NCBI GenBank assembly: GCA_018713325.1
Contig: DVFJ01000010.1
Coordinates: forward strand, 1 to 39,053
Direction: 5' to 3'
DNA: 39,053 nucleotides
DNA from: Candidatus Onthenecus intestinigallinarum
Lineage (GTDB): Bacteria > Bacillota > Clostridia > Christensenellales > Aristaeellaceae
Shown: positions 1-6,473 of the stretch, piece by piece
Position numbering within the stretch: position 1 is the first letter of the stretch
Layout: each line of letters starts with the position of its first letter
Notes under the pieces: generated by a model
Told to the model about the DNA's origin: nothing
Databases searched by the model: none
The model's input: only the letters and a program-made list of their open reading frames with translations
Made by a program: the position numbers and the translations under genes

Positions 1-171
1 GGGAAGCATAATATCCAAAATGGCAAGGTCAAGCATGGTCGTATTGATACATTCCAGTGCTTCCGTTGCCGTATAGAATTTGAATACGATATAGTTTTCG
101 TTTTTTAGATAGACTTCTATCAAATCCGCAATTTCGACTTCATCATCGACAATCAATATTTTTTCTGACAT
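1..171 (-). CDS. VanR-like response regulator, N-terminal receiver domain (truncated by window edge)
   Basis: The 57 visible residues are the start of a receiver domain: MSEKILIVDDE with the acidic pair at residues 9-10, and LAILDIMLP with the phospho-acceptor Asp53. The sequence closely resembles what I recall of VanR and related OmpR/PhoB-family regulators, which take a phosphate from a partner histidine kinase and bind DNA through a C-terminal winged helix. That output domain and any kinase lie outside the window. The ATG at 171 follows an AGGATTAAGGAT ribosome binding region, and an extended -10 lies at 205-213. Similarity to VanR alone does not show glycopeptide resistance; such regulators are common on Clostridia mobile elements. 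Confidence 0.85.
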   Translation of the reverse strand, partial: MSEKILIVDDEVEIADLIEVYLKNENYIVFKFYTATEALECINTTMLDLAILDIMLP

Positions 172-204
172 ATCCTTAATCCTTTCCAAAGAGGGCATTT
201 TTAC

Positions 205-213
205 ATTATATCA
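205..213 (-). promoter_or_regulatory. Extended -10 promoter element of the response-regulator gene
   Basis: On the minus strand TGATATAAT is a perfect extended -10, about 35 bases upstream of the regulator's start. The -35 region at the right distance is poor, which would fit a promoter helped by an activator, possibly the regulator itself. The regulation is inference. Confidence 0.4.
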
Positions 214-265
214 GCATAAAGGTTTCTGTTTATTATTCCTTGCATGATAAAATATTAAGATTTTC

Positions 266-439
266 CTAAGACAGGATTTTGCGCCGCCCGTCAGCGGGCT
301 TTTCTGCGTCTTTGGGTATCAACCAAATGCGGCTGAACTTTACCGCGCCGGGTATGCGCTCACCCTCGCAAAGTTTCTGCACCCGTCTTTCAGAAATGCC
401 CCACTTCGCCGCCGCTTCCGCACATGACATATATTCCAT
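266..439 (-). CDS. Small helix-turn-helix DNA-binding protein
   Basis: This 57-residue protein begins MEYMSCAEAAAKWGISERRV and continues with a second helix and a basic strand ending in WLIPKDAEKPADGRRK. The pattern (S-x-x-EAA-x-KWGIS-x-RRVQ-x-LC, then R-I-PGA-x-x-F-x-R-x-WLIP) is that of the MerR/excisionase-like HTH_17 mini-proteins often found on Clostridia conjugative elements. The ATG at 439 is preceded by AAAGGA about 11 bases upstream. It lies between the regulator and the recombinase stub, so a role as an element-borne repressor or directionality factor is plausible but unproven. Confidence 0.75.
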   Translation of the reverse strand: MEYMSCAEAAAKWGISERRVQKLCEGERIPGAVKFSRIWLIPKDAEKPADGRRKILS

Positions 440-468
440 AGTCGCGCCCGTCCTTTCTGCTTAAAACC

Positions 469-483
469 TACTATGATATAGTA
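469..483. promoter_or_regulatory. Inverted repeat upstream of the small HTH gene
   Basis: TACTAT-GAT-ATAGTA is a perfect 6-base inverted repeat around a 3-base centre, about 30 bases upstream of the HTH start, in AT-rich sequence. It could be an operator for that protein. The assignment rests only on position and symmetry, and in AT-rich DNA such a repeat can occur by chance. Confidence 0.25.
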
Positions 484-545
484 TATACGGTCAAACGAAT
501 AACATCAATAGACTGTGTAGAAAAACTTTGCAAACCTTTCCCTAA

Positions 546-794
546 ACCGTTTGGCAAAATCAAAAGGAAGAACAGGCAGAAAATATCGACAGGTTTATCG
601 GCAAGGTGCGGAAGTATCTCGACTTGGACGAATTAACGCCCGCCGTCTTAAATGACATGGTAAGGGCGGTATATGTTCACGCACCGGACAAGTCAAAAGG
701 ATATAGAGAACAGCAGATAGACATTTCCTATGACCTTGTAGGAATACTCCCCGCGTCTTTGATGAATGACCTGCAAAACGGTGAAACGGCATAG
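546..794 (+). pseudogene. C-terminal remnant of a large serine recombinase
   Basis: The open frame encodes about 80 residues ending in the typical tail of TnpX/Tn4451-like large serine recombinases: the stretch around FIGKVRKYLDLDELTP, then VRAVYVHAPDKS, ISYDLVGILPAS and the terminal LQNGETA. Recognisable homology begins near position 558; upstream the frame holds unrelated residues and a stop at 543-545. The catalytic serine domain and the core recombinase domain are absent, so the gene is a 5'-deleted fragment. An intact parent would be roughly 500 residues or more. It probably marks the scar of an integration or deletion event at the element's end. Confidence 0.75.
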
Positions 795-812
795 CCGAAG
801 CTACGCCGTTTC
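783..812. repeat. Hairpin overlapping the recombinase stop codon
   Basis: Two 13-base arms (GAAACGGCATAGC and GCTACGCCGTTTC, one mismatch) surround a 4-base loop and include the stop codon of the recombinase stub. No T-run follows, so this may be a structural remnant of the element's end rather than a true terminator. Confidence 0.45.
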
Positions 813-839
813 CCGAAAACATTCTTATGCTGTTTTATG

Positions 840-866
840 AGGACCGCCTCGCAAGGCGGTCCTTTT
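840..866 (+). terminator. Rho-independent terminator between recombinase stub and bioY
   Basis: AGGACCGCC pairs with GGCGGTCCT around a six-base loop and is followed by TTTT on the plus strand. It would stop plus-strand transcription coming out of the element; on the minus strand it sits just after the bioY stop but lacks a good T-run there. Confidence 0.6.
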
Positions 867-869
867 GTG

Positions 870-1397
870 TCAACGGTTGCAGGCTGCGTACAGCCGGCCC
901 GAGAGCGTACAGGCCAGCGCGATCTTGACTGCGTCGCCCGGCAGAAAGGGGAGCACGCAGTACGTCAGCGCAGCCGCAAGCCCCTGATGCGCCACGGCCA
1001 TGAACCATGCCGTTCCCAGCGCGTAGCAGCCCAGCGTGCCCAGCACGAGGCCCGGCGCGAGCCTGAGCGGCGCGAATCCGTGGCGCTCGCGCCACAGCCC
1101 TGCGATGGCCGCCGCGAGGATGTAGCCCAGGATGTAGCCGCCCGTGCGCCCGAAGAGCGTGGCCGGCCCCGCGCCAAAGCCCGCGAAGACCGGCACGCCG
1201 ACCAGGCCCAGCGCCGCATAGACCGTCACGCTCAGCGCGCCGTACTTTGCGCCCAGCACCGCGCCCGCCAGGTGAGCGGCGAATAGCGCCAGGTTGATGG
1301 GCACCATCGGCAGGGGAATCTGAATCTGCGAGCACACCGCCAGCAGCGCCGCGAACAGCGCGCACAGCGTCAGGGAACGGACTTTGGCGTTTTGCAT
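870..1397 (-). CDS. bioY: BioY, substrate-binding subunit of the biotin ECF transporter
   Basis: BioY is the membrane S-component that binds biotin and works with the shared energising module EcfAA'T, whose genes are not in this window. The 175-residue protein has about six hydrophobic segments and family hallmarks: IPLPMVPINL near residue 30, GRTGGYILGYILAA at 83-96 and FLPGDAVKIA at 151-160. Length is normal for the family. The ATG at 1397 has AGGAGG about ten bases upstream. The gene has its own consensus promoter overlapped by a BirA-like operator (1415-1446), so uptake is probably switched off when biotin is plentiful. No biotin biosynthesis gene is nearby, which would fit reliance on imported biotin. 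Confidence 0.93.
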   Translation of the reverse strand: MQNAKVRSLTLCALFAALLAVCSQIQIPLPMVPINLALFAAHLAGAVLGAKYGALSVTVYAALGLVGVPVFAGFGAGPATLFGRTGGYILGYILAAAIAGLWRERHGFAPLRLAPGLVLGTLGCYALGTAWFMAVAHQGLAAALTYCVLPFLPGDAVKIALACTLSGRLYAACNR

Positions 1398-1414
1398 GGC
1401 CGGGATGACCTCCT

Positions 1415-1446
1415 ATGTAAACCTTTTTCATCTGTGAAGTATACAA
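1415..1446 (-). promoter_or_regulatory. BirA-type biotin operator upstream of bioY
   Basis: On the minus strand TTGTATACT and GGTTTACAT are separated by 14 bases. This matches the recalled bacterial BirA operator pattern TTGTAAACC-N14/15-GGTTTACAA at most positions. The left half-site contains the -10 hexamer of the bioY promoter, so bound BirA would block transcription directly. BirA itself is not in the window. Confidence 0.7.
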
Positions 1447-1466
1447 GATGTGCACAGATATGTCAA
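1438..1466 (-). promoter_or_regulatory. Sigma-A promoter of bioY
   Basis: TTGACA (1466-1461) and TATACT (1443-1438) are separated by 17 bases. This is near-consensus and strong, as expected for a promoter whose output is set mainly by a repressor. Confidence 0.8.
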
Positions 1467-1490
1467 CCCAAAAAGAGATAATGGTTTACA

Positions 1491-1982
1491 TCAATTGAGC
1501 AACACGACGCCCAGATTGAGGTAGCATGCGAAGGCGGTCCATAGCAGATAGGGGACCTGCAGCAGCGCGGCGAGGGGATCCACATGCAGGAAGCACTCGA
1601 GCATGGCGATGACGAGAAAGAGGAGCACGCACAGCTCCCAAAACGCCAGCGCAAAGGCATGCATGCGGAAAAACAGCGGAACCCACGCGGCGTTGACGAG
1701 CAGCTGCAGCGCGGCGACGAGCAGCGCTGCGCGGCGCATGGGGGATCGGCTCTCATAGACGAGGGTCAGGGACAGGGCCATCAGCCCGTACAGCACGGTC
1801 CAAACGACGGGGAAGACCGCAGACGGCGGCGCGAGCGGCGGCAGCGTCAGCGACTGATAGGTGGAAAAATGCCCCAGCGCAAGCAGCGCGGCGGCGGCGC
1901 CCGTGCCCAGACAGACGGCCAGGGCGGCATAGAGCGTGGGCAGGCCGATGATGCGGCCGCCCGGCAGGGTCAGCGTTTTCAC
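1491..1982 (-). CDS. tspO: TspO/MBR family membrane protein
   Basis: TspO proteins are small five-helix membrane proteins that bind porphyrins and other ligands; their bacterial role is still debated. The 163-residue product has the family signature: LPPLAPPSAVFPVVWTVLYG at 47-66, NAAWVPLFF at 97-105 and PYLLWTAFACYLNLGV at 144-159. The start is a GTG at 1982, preceded by GGAAGGGA about ten bases upstream. The gene lies just upstream of bioY on the same strand, but bioY has its own promoter between them. The adjacent plus-strand AEC gene is divergent. Family assignment is secure; the ligand in this organism is unknown. Confidence 0.92.
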   Translation of the reverse strand: MKTLTLPGGRIIGLPTLYAALAVCLGTGAAAALLALGHFSTYQSLTLPPLAPPSAVFPVVWTVLYGLMALSLTLVYESRSPMRRAALLVAALQLLVNAAWVPLFFRMHAFALAFWELCVLLFLVIAMLECFLHVDPLAALLQVPYLLWTAFACYLNLGVVLLN

Positions 1983-2064
1983 GACGATCCATCCCTTCCG
2001 GCGCGCAGCGCGCCTCTTTTCGCTAAGGATGCGCGAAAAACGCGCGCAATATCCGCGCTTTTGC

Positions 2065-2093
2065 GTGACAGAACGCGCGCTTGCTGCTATAAT
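2065..2093 (+). promoter_or_regulatory. Promoter of the AEC-tdk-mobB operon
   Basis: GTGACA (2065-2070), a 17-base spacer and a perfect TATAAT (2088-2093) precede the AEC start by about 30 bases. AGGAGG at 2111 follows as the ribosome binding site. Confidence 0.75.
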
Positions 2094-2124
2094 GGAAGGC
2101 GTGCAATTTTAGGAGGGATCTTGG

Positions 2125-3039
2125 ATGGCGGACGTGCTACTTCGCGCAGGGGTTCTGCTGTGCACTGTGGCGCTGGGCTACGCGCTCAAGCGGGCGGGAC
2201 TTTTTGGCCAGACGGACTATCGCATCGTCTCTCGAATCGTGTTGAACGTGACGCTGCCGGCCGCGGTCATCACCTCCTTTTCGACGGCGACGCGCGATCC
2301 GTCGCTGTTCATCATCGTGCCCATGGGACTGGGGTGCTGCCTGGCGGCCTTCTTTCTGGCGATGGTCTACTCGCGGCGCATGTCGCGCGAGGACCGCGTG
2401 TTTTACATGCTGAACGTGCCGGGATACAACATCGGCTGCGCGACGCTGCCGTTTGCGCAGGGCTTTCTGGGGCCGACGGGCGTCGTGGCCACGTGCATGT
2501 TCGACATCGGCAATGCGGTCATGGTCTCGGGCGGCGCCTATGCGCTGACCGCCGCGGTGACGGGCAAGCGCAGCGAGCCGATGGCGCGCATGGTTGTAAA
2601 GCGGCTGCTGTCCTCGGCGCTGTTTGACACCTACTTCATCGCCTTTCTGCTGATGGTCTTTCAGATCCGCCTGCCTGGCCCCATCGTGCAGTTTGCGCAG
2701 AATGCGGGCGCGGCGAACACGTTTCTTGCCATGTTCATGATCGGCCTGATGATGGAATTTCCCAAGACGGGCGATCAGCTCTCCCGCGCGCTGCACACGC
2801 TCGCGCTGCGCTATGGCGTGGCGGTCGTGCTTGCGCTGGCGGCATGGTTCCTGCTGCCGATGGGCGTGGAGGTTCGCCGCGCGATCGTGCTGGCGGTGTT
2901 CTCCTCCATCTCCACGCTGTCGCCTGTGTTTACGGACAGGCTGGGTGGGAACGCGGCGCTGGCGGGCATGACCAACTCGGTGTCCATCCCGATCAGCCTG
3001 CTGATCATGACCGGCCTGCTCATTGCGTTTGGAGTGTAA
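2125..3039 (+). CDS. AEC family transporter (auxin efflux carrier superfamily)
   Basis: This 304-residue integral membrane protein has ten or so hydrophobic segments. The half with NVTLPAAVITSF (41-52) and the stretch PGYNIGCATLPFAQGF with the following FDIGNAV match the discontinuous-helix region of AEC/bile-acid-fold carriers. Characterised bacterial members export malate or other organic anions, but substrates cannot be read from sequence. It heads an operon with thymidine kinase (9-base gap) and a MobB-like protein; no functional link among the three is obvious. ATG at 2125 has AGGAGGG eight bases upstream. Length is normal for the family. Confidence 0.88.
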   Translation: MADVLLRAGVLLCTVALGYALKRAGLFGQTDYRIVSRIVLNVTLPAAVITSFSTATRDPSLFIIVPMGLGCCLAAFFLAMVYSRRMSREDRVFYMLNVPGYNIGCATLPFAQGFLGPTGVVATCMFDIGNAVMVSGGAYALTAAVTGKRSEPMARMVVKRLLSSALFDTYFIAFLLMVFQIRLPGPIVQFAQNAGAANTFLAMFMIGLMMEFPKTGDQLSRALHTLALRYGVAVVLALAAWFLLPMGVEVRRAIVLAVFSSISTLSPVFTDRLGGNAALAGMTNSVSIPISLLIMTGLLIAFGV

Positions 3040-3048
3040 GGAGGCAAA

Positions 3049-3627
3049 ATGGCAAAGCTGTACTTTCGCTATGGGGCGATGGGCTCCAGCAAGACGGCCC
3101 AGGCGATCATGGTGGGCTATAATTATGCGGAGCGCGGCCAGCGGGTGCTGATGCTCAAGCCCAGGCTGGATACGCGGGATGGTGAGCGAACCGTGCGCTC
3201 GCGCTGCGGGCTGGAGACGGACTGCGCATTCGTCGAAGAACTGGATGGAATCGACGCGTCGGCCTATGCGTGCCTGATCGTCGATGAGGCGCAGTTTTTG
3301 ACCAAGGCGCAGGTCGAGCAGCTCGTGCGCGTGGTGGACGAGTTGAACGTGCCGGTCATCGCTTACGGGCTGCGCGCGGACTTTCAGGGCAAACTCTTCG
3401 AGGGCAGCCAGTGGCTGATGGCTTGGGCGGATACGATCGAGGAGGTCAAGACCATCTGCTGGTGCGGGCGCAAGGCGACGTTCAACGCGCGCGTGCAGGA
3501 TGGGCGCGTTGTCAAGCAGGGCGATCAGATCCTGTTGGGCGGCAGCGAACAGTACGTCAGCCTGTGCCGCAGGCATTGGATGCAGGGCGATTTGGGGCCG
3601 TTTGAGGCGCTTCATATGGAGGATTGA
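3049..3627 (+). CDS. tdk: Thymidine kinase (type II)
   Basis: Phosphorylates thymidine (and deoxyuridine) to the monophosphate using ATP, the salvage route to dTTP in the cytoplasm. In the 192-residue protein the P-loop GAMGSSKT lies at 9-16, the DEAQF motif with the catalytic Glu at 79-83, the lasso/substrate region AYGLRADFQGKLFEGS at 105-120, and structural zinc ligands at C137-x-C139 with C173 and H176. Length is typical. GGAGG sits just upstream of ATG 3049. It is second in the AEC-tdk-mobB operon. The window also holds a dUTPase, so two dTTP-pool enzymes are present, though in separate units. Confidence 0.95.
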   Translation: MAKLYFRYGAMGSSKTAQAIMVGYNYAERGQRVLMLKPRLDTRDGERTVRSRCGLETDCAFVEELDGIDASAYACLIVDEAQFLTKAQVEQLVRVVDELNVPVIAYGLRADFQGKLFEGSQWLMAWADTIEEVKTICWCGRKATFNARVQDGRVVKQGDQILLGGSEQYVSLCRRHWMQGDLGPFEALHMED

Positions 3628-3632
3628 AGAAA

Positions 3633-4307
3633 ATGAAGGTAATCTGTGTGGTCGGCATTCGCAAGTCGGGCAAGACGACGATCGTGGAAGAGCTGACGAA
3701 GGAGCTGGTCCGGCGCGGCAGGCGGGTCGGCACGGTGAAGACGGTGTTCTGCCCATCGTTTGGGATCGACGATCCCAAGAGCAATACCGCGCGCCACGCG
3801 CGAGCCGGCGCCGTCACGGTCACGGCGCGCGCGCGTCATGAGACGACGGTGATCTACAAGCATGCGCTCACGCGCTCGCAGATCCTGTCGCACTATGCGG
3901 ACGTCGACTACGTGCTCATGGAGGGCGATTATCACGTGCGCGCCCCGCGCATCGTCGCCGCGCATGGCGAGGCGGACGCGCGCGAGCGCATCAACGAGCT
4001 GACGGTGGCGGTATCCGGTCGCATCGCCGACGGCATCGACGCGCTGGACGGGCTGCCCGCCCTCAGCCCGCTGACGCAGATCCGCGCGCTGTGCGATCTG
4101 GTCGAGGCGCATGCGCTGGAGGCGGACGCGTTCGACCCGGACGATCCGCTGCCCGATCCCGCCGCATCCGGGGACGACTTCTGCCAGTGCGGCTGCCACA
4201 AGAACGCCCGGAAGCAGGACGAGGTGACCGTGACCGTCGGCGGGCGGACGCTGACGCTCACGCCCGAGCAGGAGCAGACCGTCCGCGCCTGGGCCGGACG
4301 GGCTTGA
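3633..4307 (+). CDS. MobB-like P-loop GTP-binding protein with a Cys/His-rich tail
   Basis: MobB proteins bind GTP and assist conversion of molybdopterin to its guanine dinucleotide form. The 224-residue product has a P-loop GIRKSGKT at 8-15 and a VDYVLMEGDY segment at 91-100 resembling the MobB DxxLxEG region. After residue 175 comes a tail with CQCGCH at 184-189 and a charged end; this tail is not part of classical MobB as I know it and looks metal-binding. No other molybdenum cofactor gene is nearby. The start is set at ATG 3633: GGAGG at 3618-3622 is ten bases upstream, while the in-frame TTG at 3624 is too close. It begins five bases after tdk. Its partner could be another metallocofactor. 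Confidence 0.8.
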   Translation: MKVICVVGIRKSGKTTIVEELTKELVRRGRRVGTVKTVFCPSFGIDDPKSNTARHARAGAVTVTARARHETTVIYKHALTRSQILSHYADVDYVLMEGDYHVRAPRIVAAHGEADARERINELTVAVSGRIADGIDALDGLPALSPLTQIRALCDLVEAHALEADAFDPDDPLPDPAASGDDFCQCGCHKNARKQDEVTVTVGGRTLTLTPEQEQTVRAWAGRA

Positions 4308-4343
4308 AAATGCCGCAGGGAGGGCGCTTCCTGCGGCGCACAA

Positions 4344-4378
4344 AAAAGCGGCAGGTCTTTTTCAGACCCGCCGCTTTT
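4344..4378. terminator. Bidirectional terminator after the mobB-like gene
   Basis: AGCGGCAGGTCT and AGACCCGCCGCT form a 12-base stem with one mismatch and a short T-rich loop, flanked by A4 upstream and T4 downstream. It serves the plus-strand operon and probably also the minus-strand Fe-S gene that ends at 4441. A second hairpin without a T-run lies at about 4312-4337. Confidence 0.75.
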
Positions 4379-4440
4379 GCTGCCAGCCGGCATTCCGCTT
4401 TGAGCGTTTGGGTCGGGCTGGCCCGACATCTCCCGATTTT

Positions 4441-5136
4441 TCAGTCCTTTTTTCTCAGGGCTGAATTTTGACTTCCTAAATTGTATGGACAAATATCTCT
4501 GCATTGATGGCAGGATATGCGCCAAACCCGTTTTTCCTCATCCTCTCCAAAGGCAGCCTCCCAACAGGAGGATTGATTGACTTCCGGATTTTCCAAAGCA
4601 TTGACAGGGCAAACGCCGACACACAAATCGCAATTCCTGCAAATCGATTCTTTTATCTCATCAGGCTCAAACTCCTGTTCACATAGTACGGCTCCTAACC
4701 ATACCATGCTCCCGAATTCCGGCGTTATCAACAGAGAATGCCTTCCGATCGTTCCCAATCCCGCCGCTTGAGCCATATGCTTTTGCGAAACAATGGAACG
4801 CCATCTCCCCGTATTTTGATCCCATTGGCTTTCGTTTGTGGGGATGGGAACGCATACGATCTGGTGTTTTTCCATTTCAATGCAAAAATCCAAGGCCATC
4901 GCATCCATTTTGGACGTAATGGAATTTCTTGCTCTTGTATACGGAATATGAGACCGGCAGCCGAGCGTGCCCACTGGAAATCTGCACGCGAAAGAAACGA
5001 CCGATTTGCATGTCGGAAGGACATCTAAAGGATGATAGCCCTTCGGCGCATCTTCAAACCGATCCATACTTGCGATGCCGCATAGATCCGCGCCCAGCGC
5101 AAACATGATTTCCTTTATCCGCTTGCTCTCCAGCAT
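4441..5136 (-). CDS. QueG-like double-cluster 4Fe-4S protein
   Basis: The 231-residue protein resembles the epoxyqueuosine reductase/reductive-dehalogenase-like Fe-S family. AGLGTIGRHSLLITPEFGSM at 125-144 is typical of that group. Cluster ligands follow: C166xxC169xxC172xxxC176P, then C191 with C209xxC212xxxC216P. It lacks the C-terminal HEAT-like region of true QueG and is shorter, so tRNA modification is not a safe call; many such proteins in anaerobes are uncharacterised. ATG 5136 follows GGGGAGG by nine bases. The frame stays open upstream into the neighbouring gene, but only this start has a ribosome binding site. Its codons and base composition are clearly AT-richer than both neighbours, suggesting later acquisition. 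Confidence 0.8.
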   Translation of the reverse strand: MLESKRIKEIMFALGADLCGIASMDRFEDAPKGYHPLDVLPTCKSVVSFACRFPVGTLGCRSHIPYTRARNSITSKMDAMALDFCIEMEKHQIVCVPIPTNESQWDQNTGRWRSIVSQKHMAQAAGLGTIGRHSLLITPEFGSMVWLGAVLCEQEFEPDEIKESICRNCDLCVGVCPVNALENPEVNQSSCWEAAFGEDEEKRVWRISCHQCRDICPYNLGSQNSALRKKD

Positions 5137-5315
5137 ATCGTATTTCCTCCCCATAGCTTTCAATTTGCCGCCGGTTCCATGATGCTGCGGCCGTTGGCCG
5201 GCGGTATTTATCGTTTTCAATGGCGTCTCGATACCCGGCATGGATCTATTGTATCCGGCCCAATGCGGGCGCGGAGACAGGACGAAACTGGAGGCGCGGC
5301 GCTCTGAGAACGGGC

Positions 5316-6305
5316 TCAGCGCAGGCGGTATCCGGCCCGCGTCCAGTCGCAGGCGTTCTCCAACGCGCGCGCCACACGCTCCAGCGCGTCCTGCTCCAGC
5401 CCGCCAAAGCGCGCCGGCCGGGGGCTGTCCACGTCCAGCACGCCGATGACCCGCCCCTCGTGAAAGAGGGGCACCACCAGTTCCGAGCGCGACGCGGCGT
5501 CGCAGGCGATGTGCCCCGGAAAGGCATGCACATCCGCGACGACCAGCGTGCGTCCCTGGGACGCCGCCGCGCCACACACCCCGCGCGTGAGCGCAATGCG
5601 CCGGCAGGCGGGCTTGCCGCAGAAGGGGCCGAGCACGAGCTCGCCGCCGTCCATCAGGTAAAAGCCGCACCAGTTGACATCACGAAGGGTCTCGTAGAGC
5701 AGCGCCGCAGCGTTGGCCAGGTTGACCAGCGGGTGGCGCTCGCCCTCGAGGAGCGCCTGCGCGGCGCCGGGCAGATCACGCAGCGCGTCGTCCGGTCCCT
5801 CCGCGCGCGATGCGTCCGTCGAACCGAAGCCGCCGTTGCGCACGGCCATGGCCTCGTCGTCCTCCGTGATGCCAAAGGGCAGCAAGAGTCCCTGCATGAA
5901 CGCGGACCCGGCGGGCAGCGAGAGCGTCTTACCCGCGCGGCCGTCGTTGAACACGCGTGCCAGGATATGACCTTCGTTGTCCGAAAGGGCATAGTCCGAA
6001 TCGATGACGCCGACGGTATTATCCAGCTGCAGGCGGTACTTGAAGCCCAGGCCGCTGCGCGGCGCGAGCACGAGGGTCCAGCCGGGATCGATCAGCGCGC
6101 GCACGCCCGTGGCGATGAGCGCGCCCTCGCCCGGCGCGAGCGTCAGCGGGACGGGCAGAAAGAAGTCGTACCCGGCGGAGCCGCGGGTCGCCCGGCGCGG
6201 CAGGACGACGGCCTCGTAGGCCGCGCCCGCTTCGCTGTGCGGGCCGGGAAAGTCCGCCTGAAAGCGCGGCAGCGAGACCTTTTCAAAGCGAGCAATGCGC
6301 TGCAT
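5316..6305 (-). CDS. dUTPase fused to a free-methionine (R)-sulfoxide reductase (GAF) domain
   Basis: Residues 1-165 are a trimeric-type dUTP diphosphatase, which hydrolyses dUTP to dUMP: RATRGSAGYDF 38-48, APRSGLGFKY 81-90, NTVGVIDSDY 96-105 and the C-terminal arm RNGGFGSTD 156-164. It resembles stand-alone Clostridia dUTPases that, as I recall, end right after that arm. Residues 178-320 are a complete fRMsr GAF domain, which reduces free methionine-R-sulfoxide, with its three redox cysteines: KPAC (C234), RGVC (C244) and HIAC (C268). The frame is continuous with no stop or frameshift sign. ATG 6305 is nine bases from GGAGAGG; two closer in-frame ATGs are less well spaced. It has its own consensus promoter at 6358-6386. 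Confidence 0.88.
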   Translation of the reverse strand: MQRIARFEKVSLPRFQADFPGPHSEAGAAYEAVVLPRRATRGSAGYDFFLPVPLTLAPGEGALIATGVRALIDPGWTLVLAPRSGLGFKYRLQLDNTVGVIDSDYALSDNEGHILARVFNDGRAGKTLSLPAGSAFMQGLLLPFGITEDDEAMAVRNGGFGSTDASRAEGPDDALRDLPGAAQALLEGERHPLVNLANAAALLYETLRDVNWCGFYLMDGGELVLGPFCGKPACRRIALTRGVCGAAASQGRTLVVADVHAFPGHIACDAASRSELVVPLFHEGRVIGVLDVDSPRPARFGGLEQDALERVARALENACDWTRAGYRLR

Positions 6306-6357
6306 GGACATCATCCTCTCCGTACGTGGCCGGGCGGATCGCGCCCGGCATACCGAC

Positions 6358-6386
6358 AGTATACGGGCTGCGCGAAGAATTGTCAA
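6358..6386 (-). promoter_or_regulatory. Sigma-A promoter of the dUTPase-fRMsr gene
   Basis: TTGACA (6386-6381), 17-base spacer, TATACT (6363-6358) on the minus strand; near-consensus. It is back to back with the promoter of the divergent phosphohexomutase gene. Confidence 0.8.
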
Positions 6387-6392
6387 CGCCAC

Positions 6393-6421
6393 TGGACGGC
6401 GCCTGCCGGATGTGCTAGAAT
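6393..6421 (+). promoter_or_regulatory. Promoter of the phosphohexomutase gene
   Basis: A weak -35 (TGGACG, 6393-6398), a 17-base spacer and TAGAAT (6416-6421) with a TGC extension in front form an extended -10 promoter. Confidence 0.5.
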
Positions 6422-6473
6422 ATCCTCGAACCCCCATGGCCGCAGGGCGGCCCTGAGTAAAGGAGAAGATGCG

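Larger units (their letters stand above)
1..812. mobile_element. Edge of a decayed integrative element
   Basis: This stretch is visibly AT-richer than everything to its right. It carries three genes of a type common on Clostridia integrative and conjugative elements: a VanR-like response regulator, a very short helix-turn-helix protein and the last part of a large serine recombinase. The recombinase lacks its catalytic N-terminus, so this edge is not a functional integration module. The right boundary is put at the hairpin that follows the recombinase stop, because GC-rich chromosomal genes begin just after it. The left boundary lies outside the window. That it is an element is inference from gene content and base composition; no attachment site was found. 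Confidence 0.55.

Noticed and set aside
1398-1490. A biotin or other riboswitch upstream of bioY
   Set aside because: The leader is only about 35 bases and no conserved aptamer was seen; a protein operator explains the symmetry better.
2137-3756. A 539-codon minus-strand frame opposite the AEC and tdk genes
   Set aside because: It spans two well-supported genes and ends within a third; no motif.
5220-6473. In-frame extension of the phosphohexomutase upstream to 5220
   Set aside because: It would run across the divergent dUTPase-fRMsr gene and both promoters; ATG 6474 has a good ribosome binding site.
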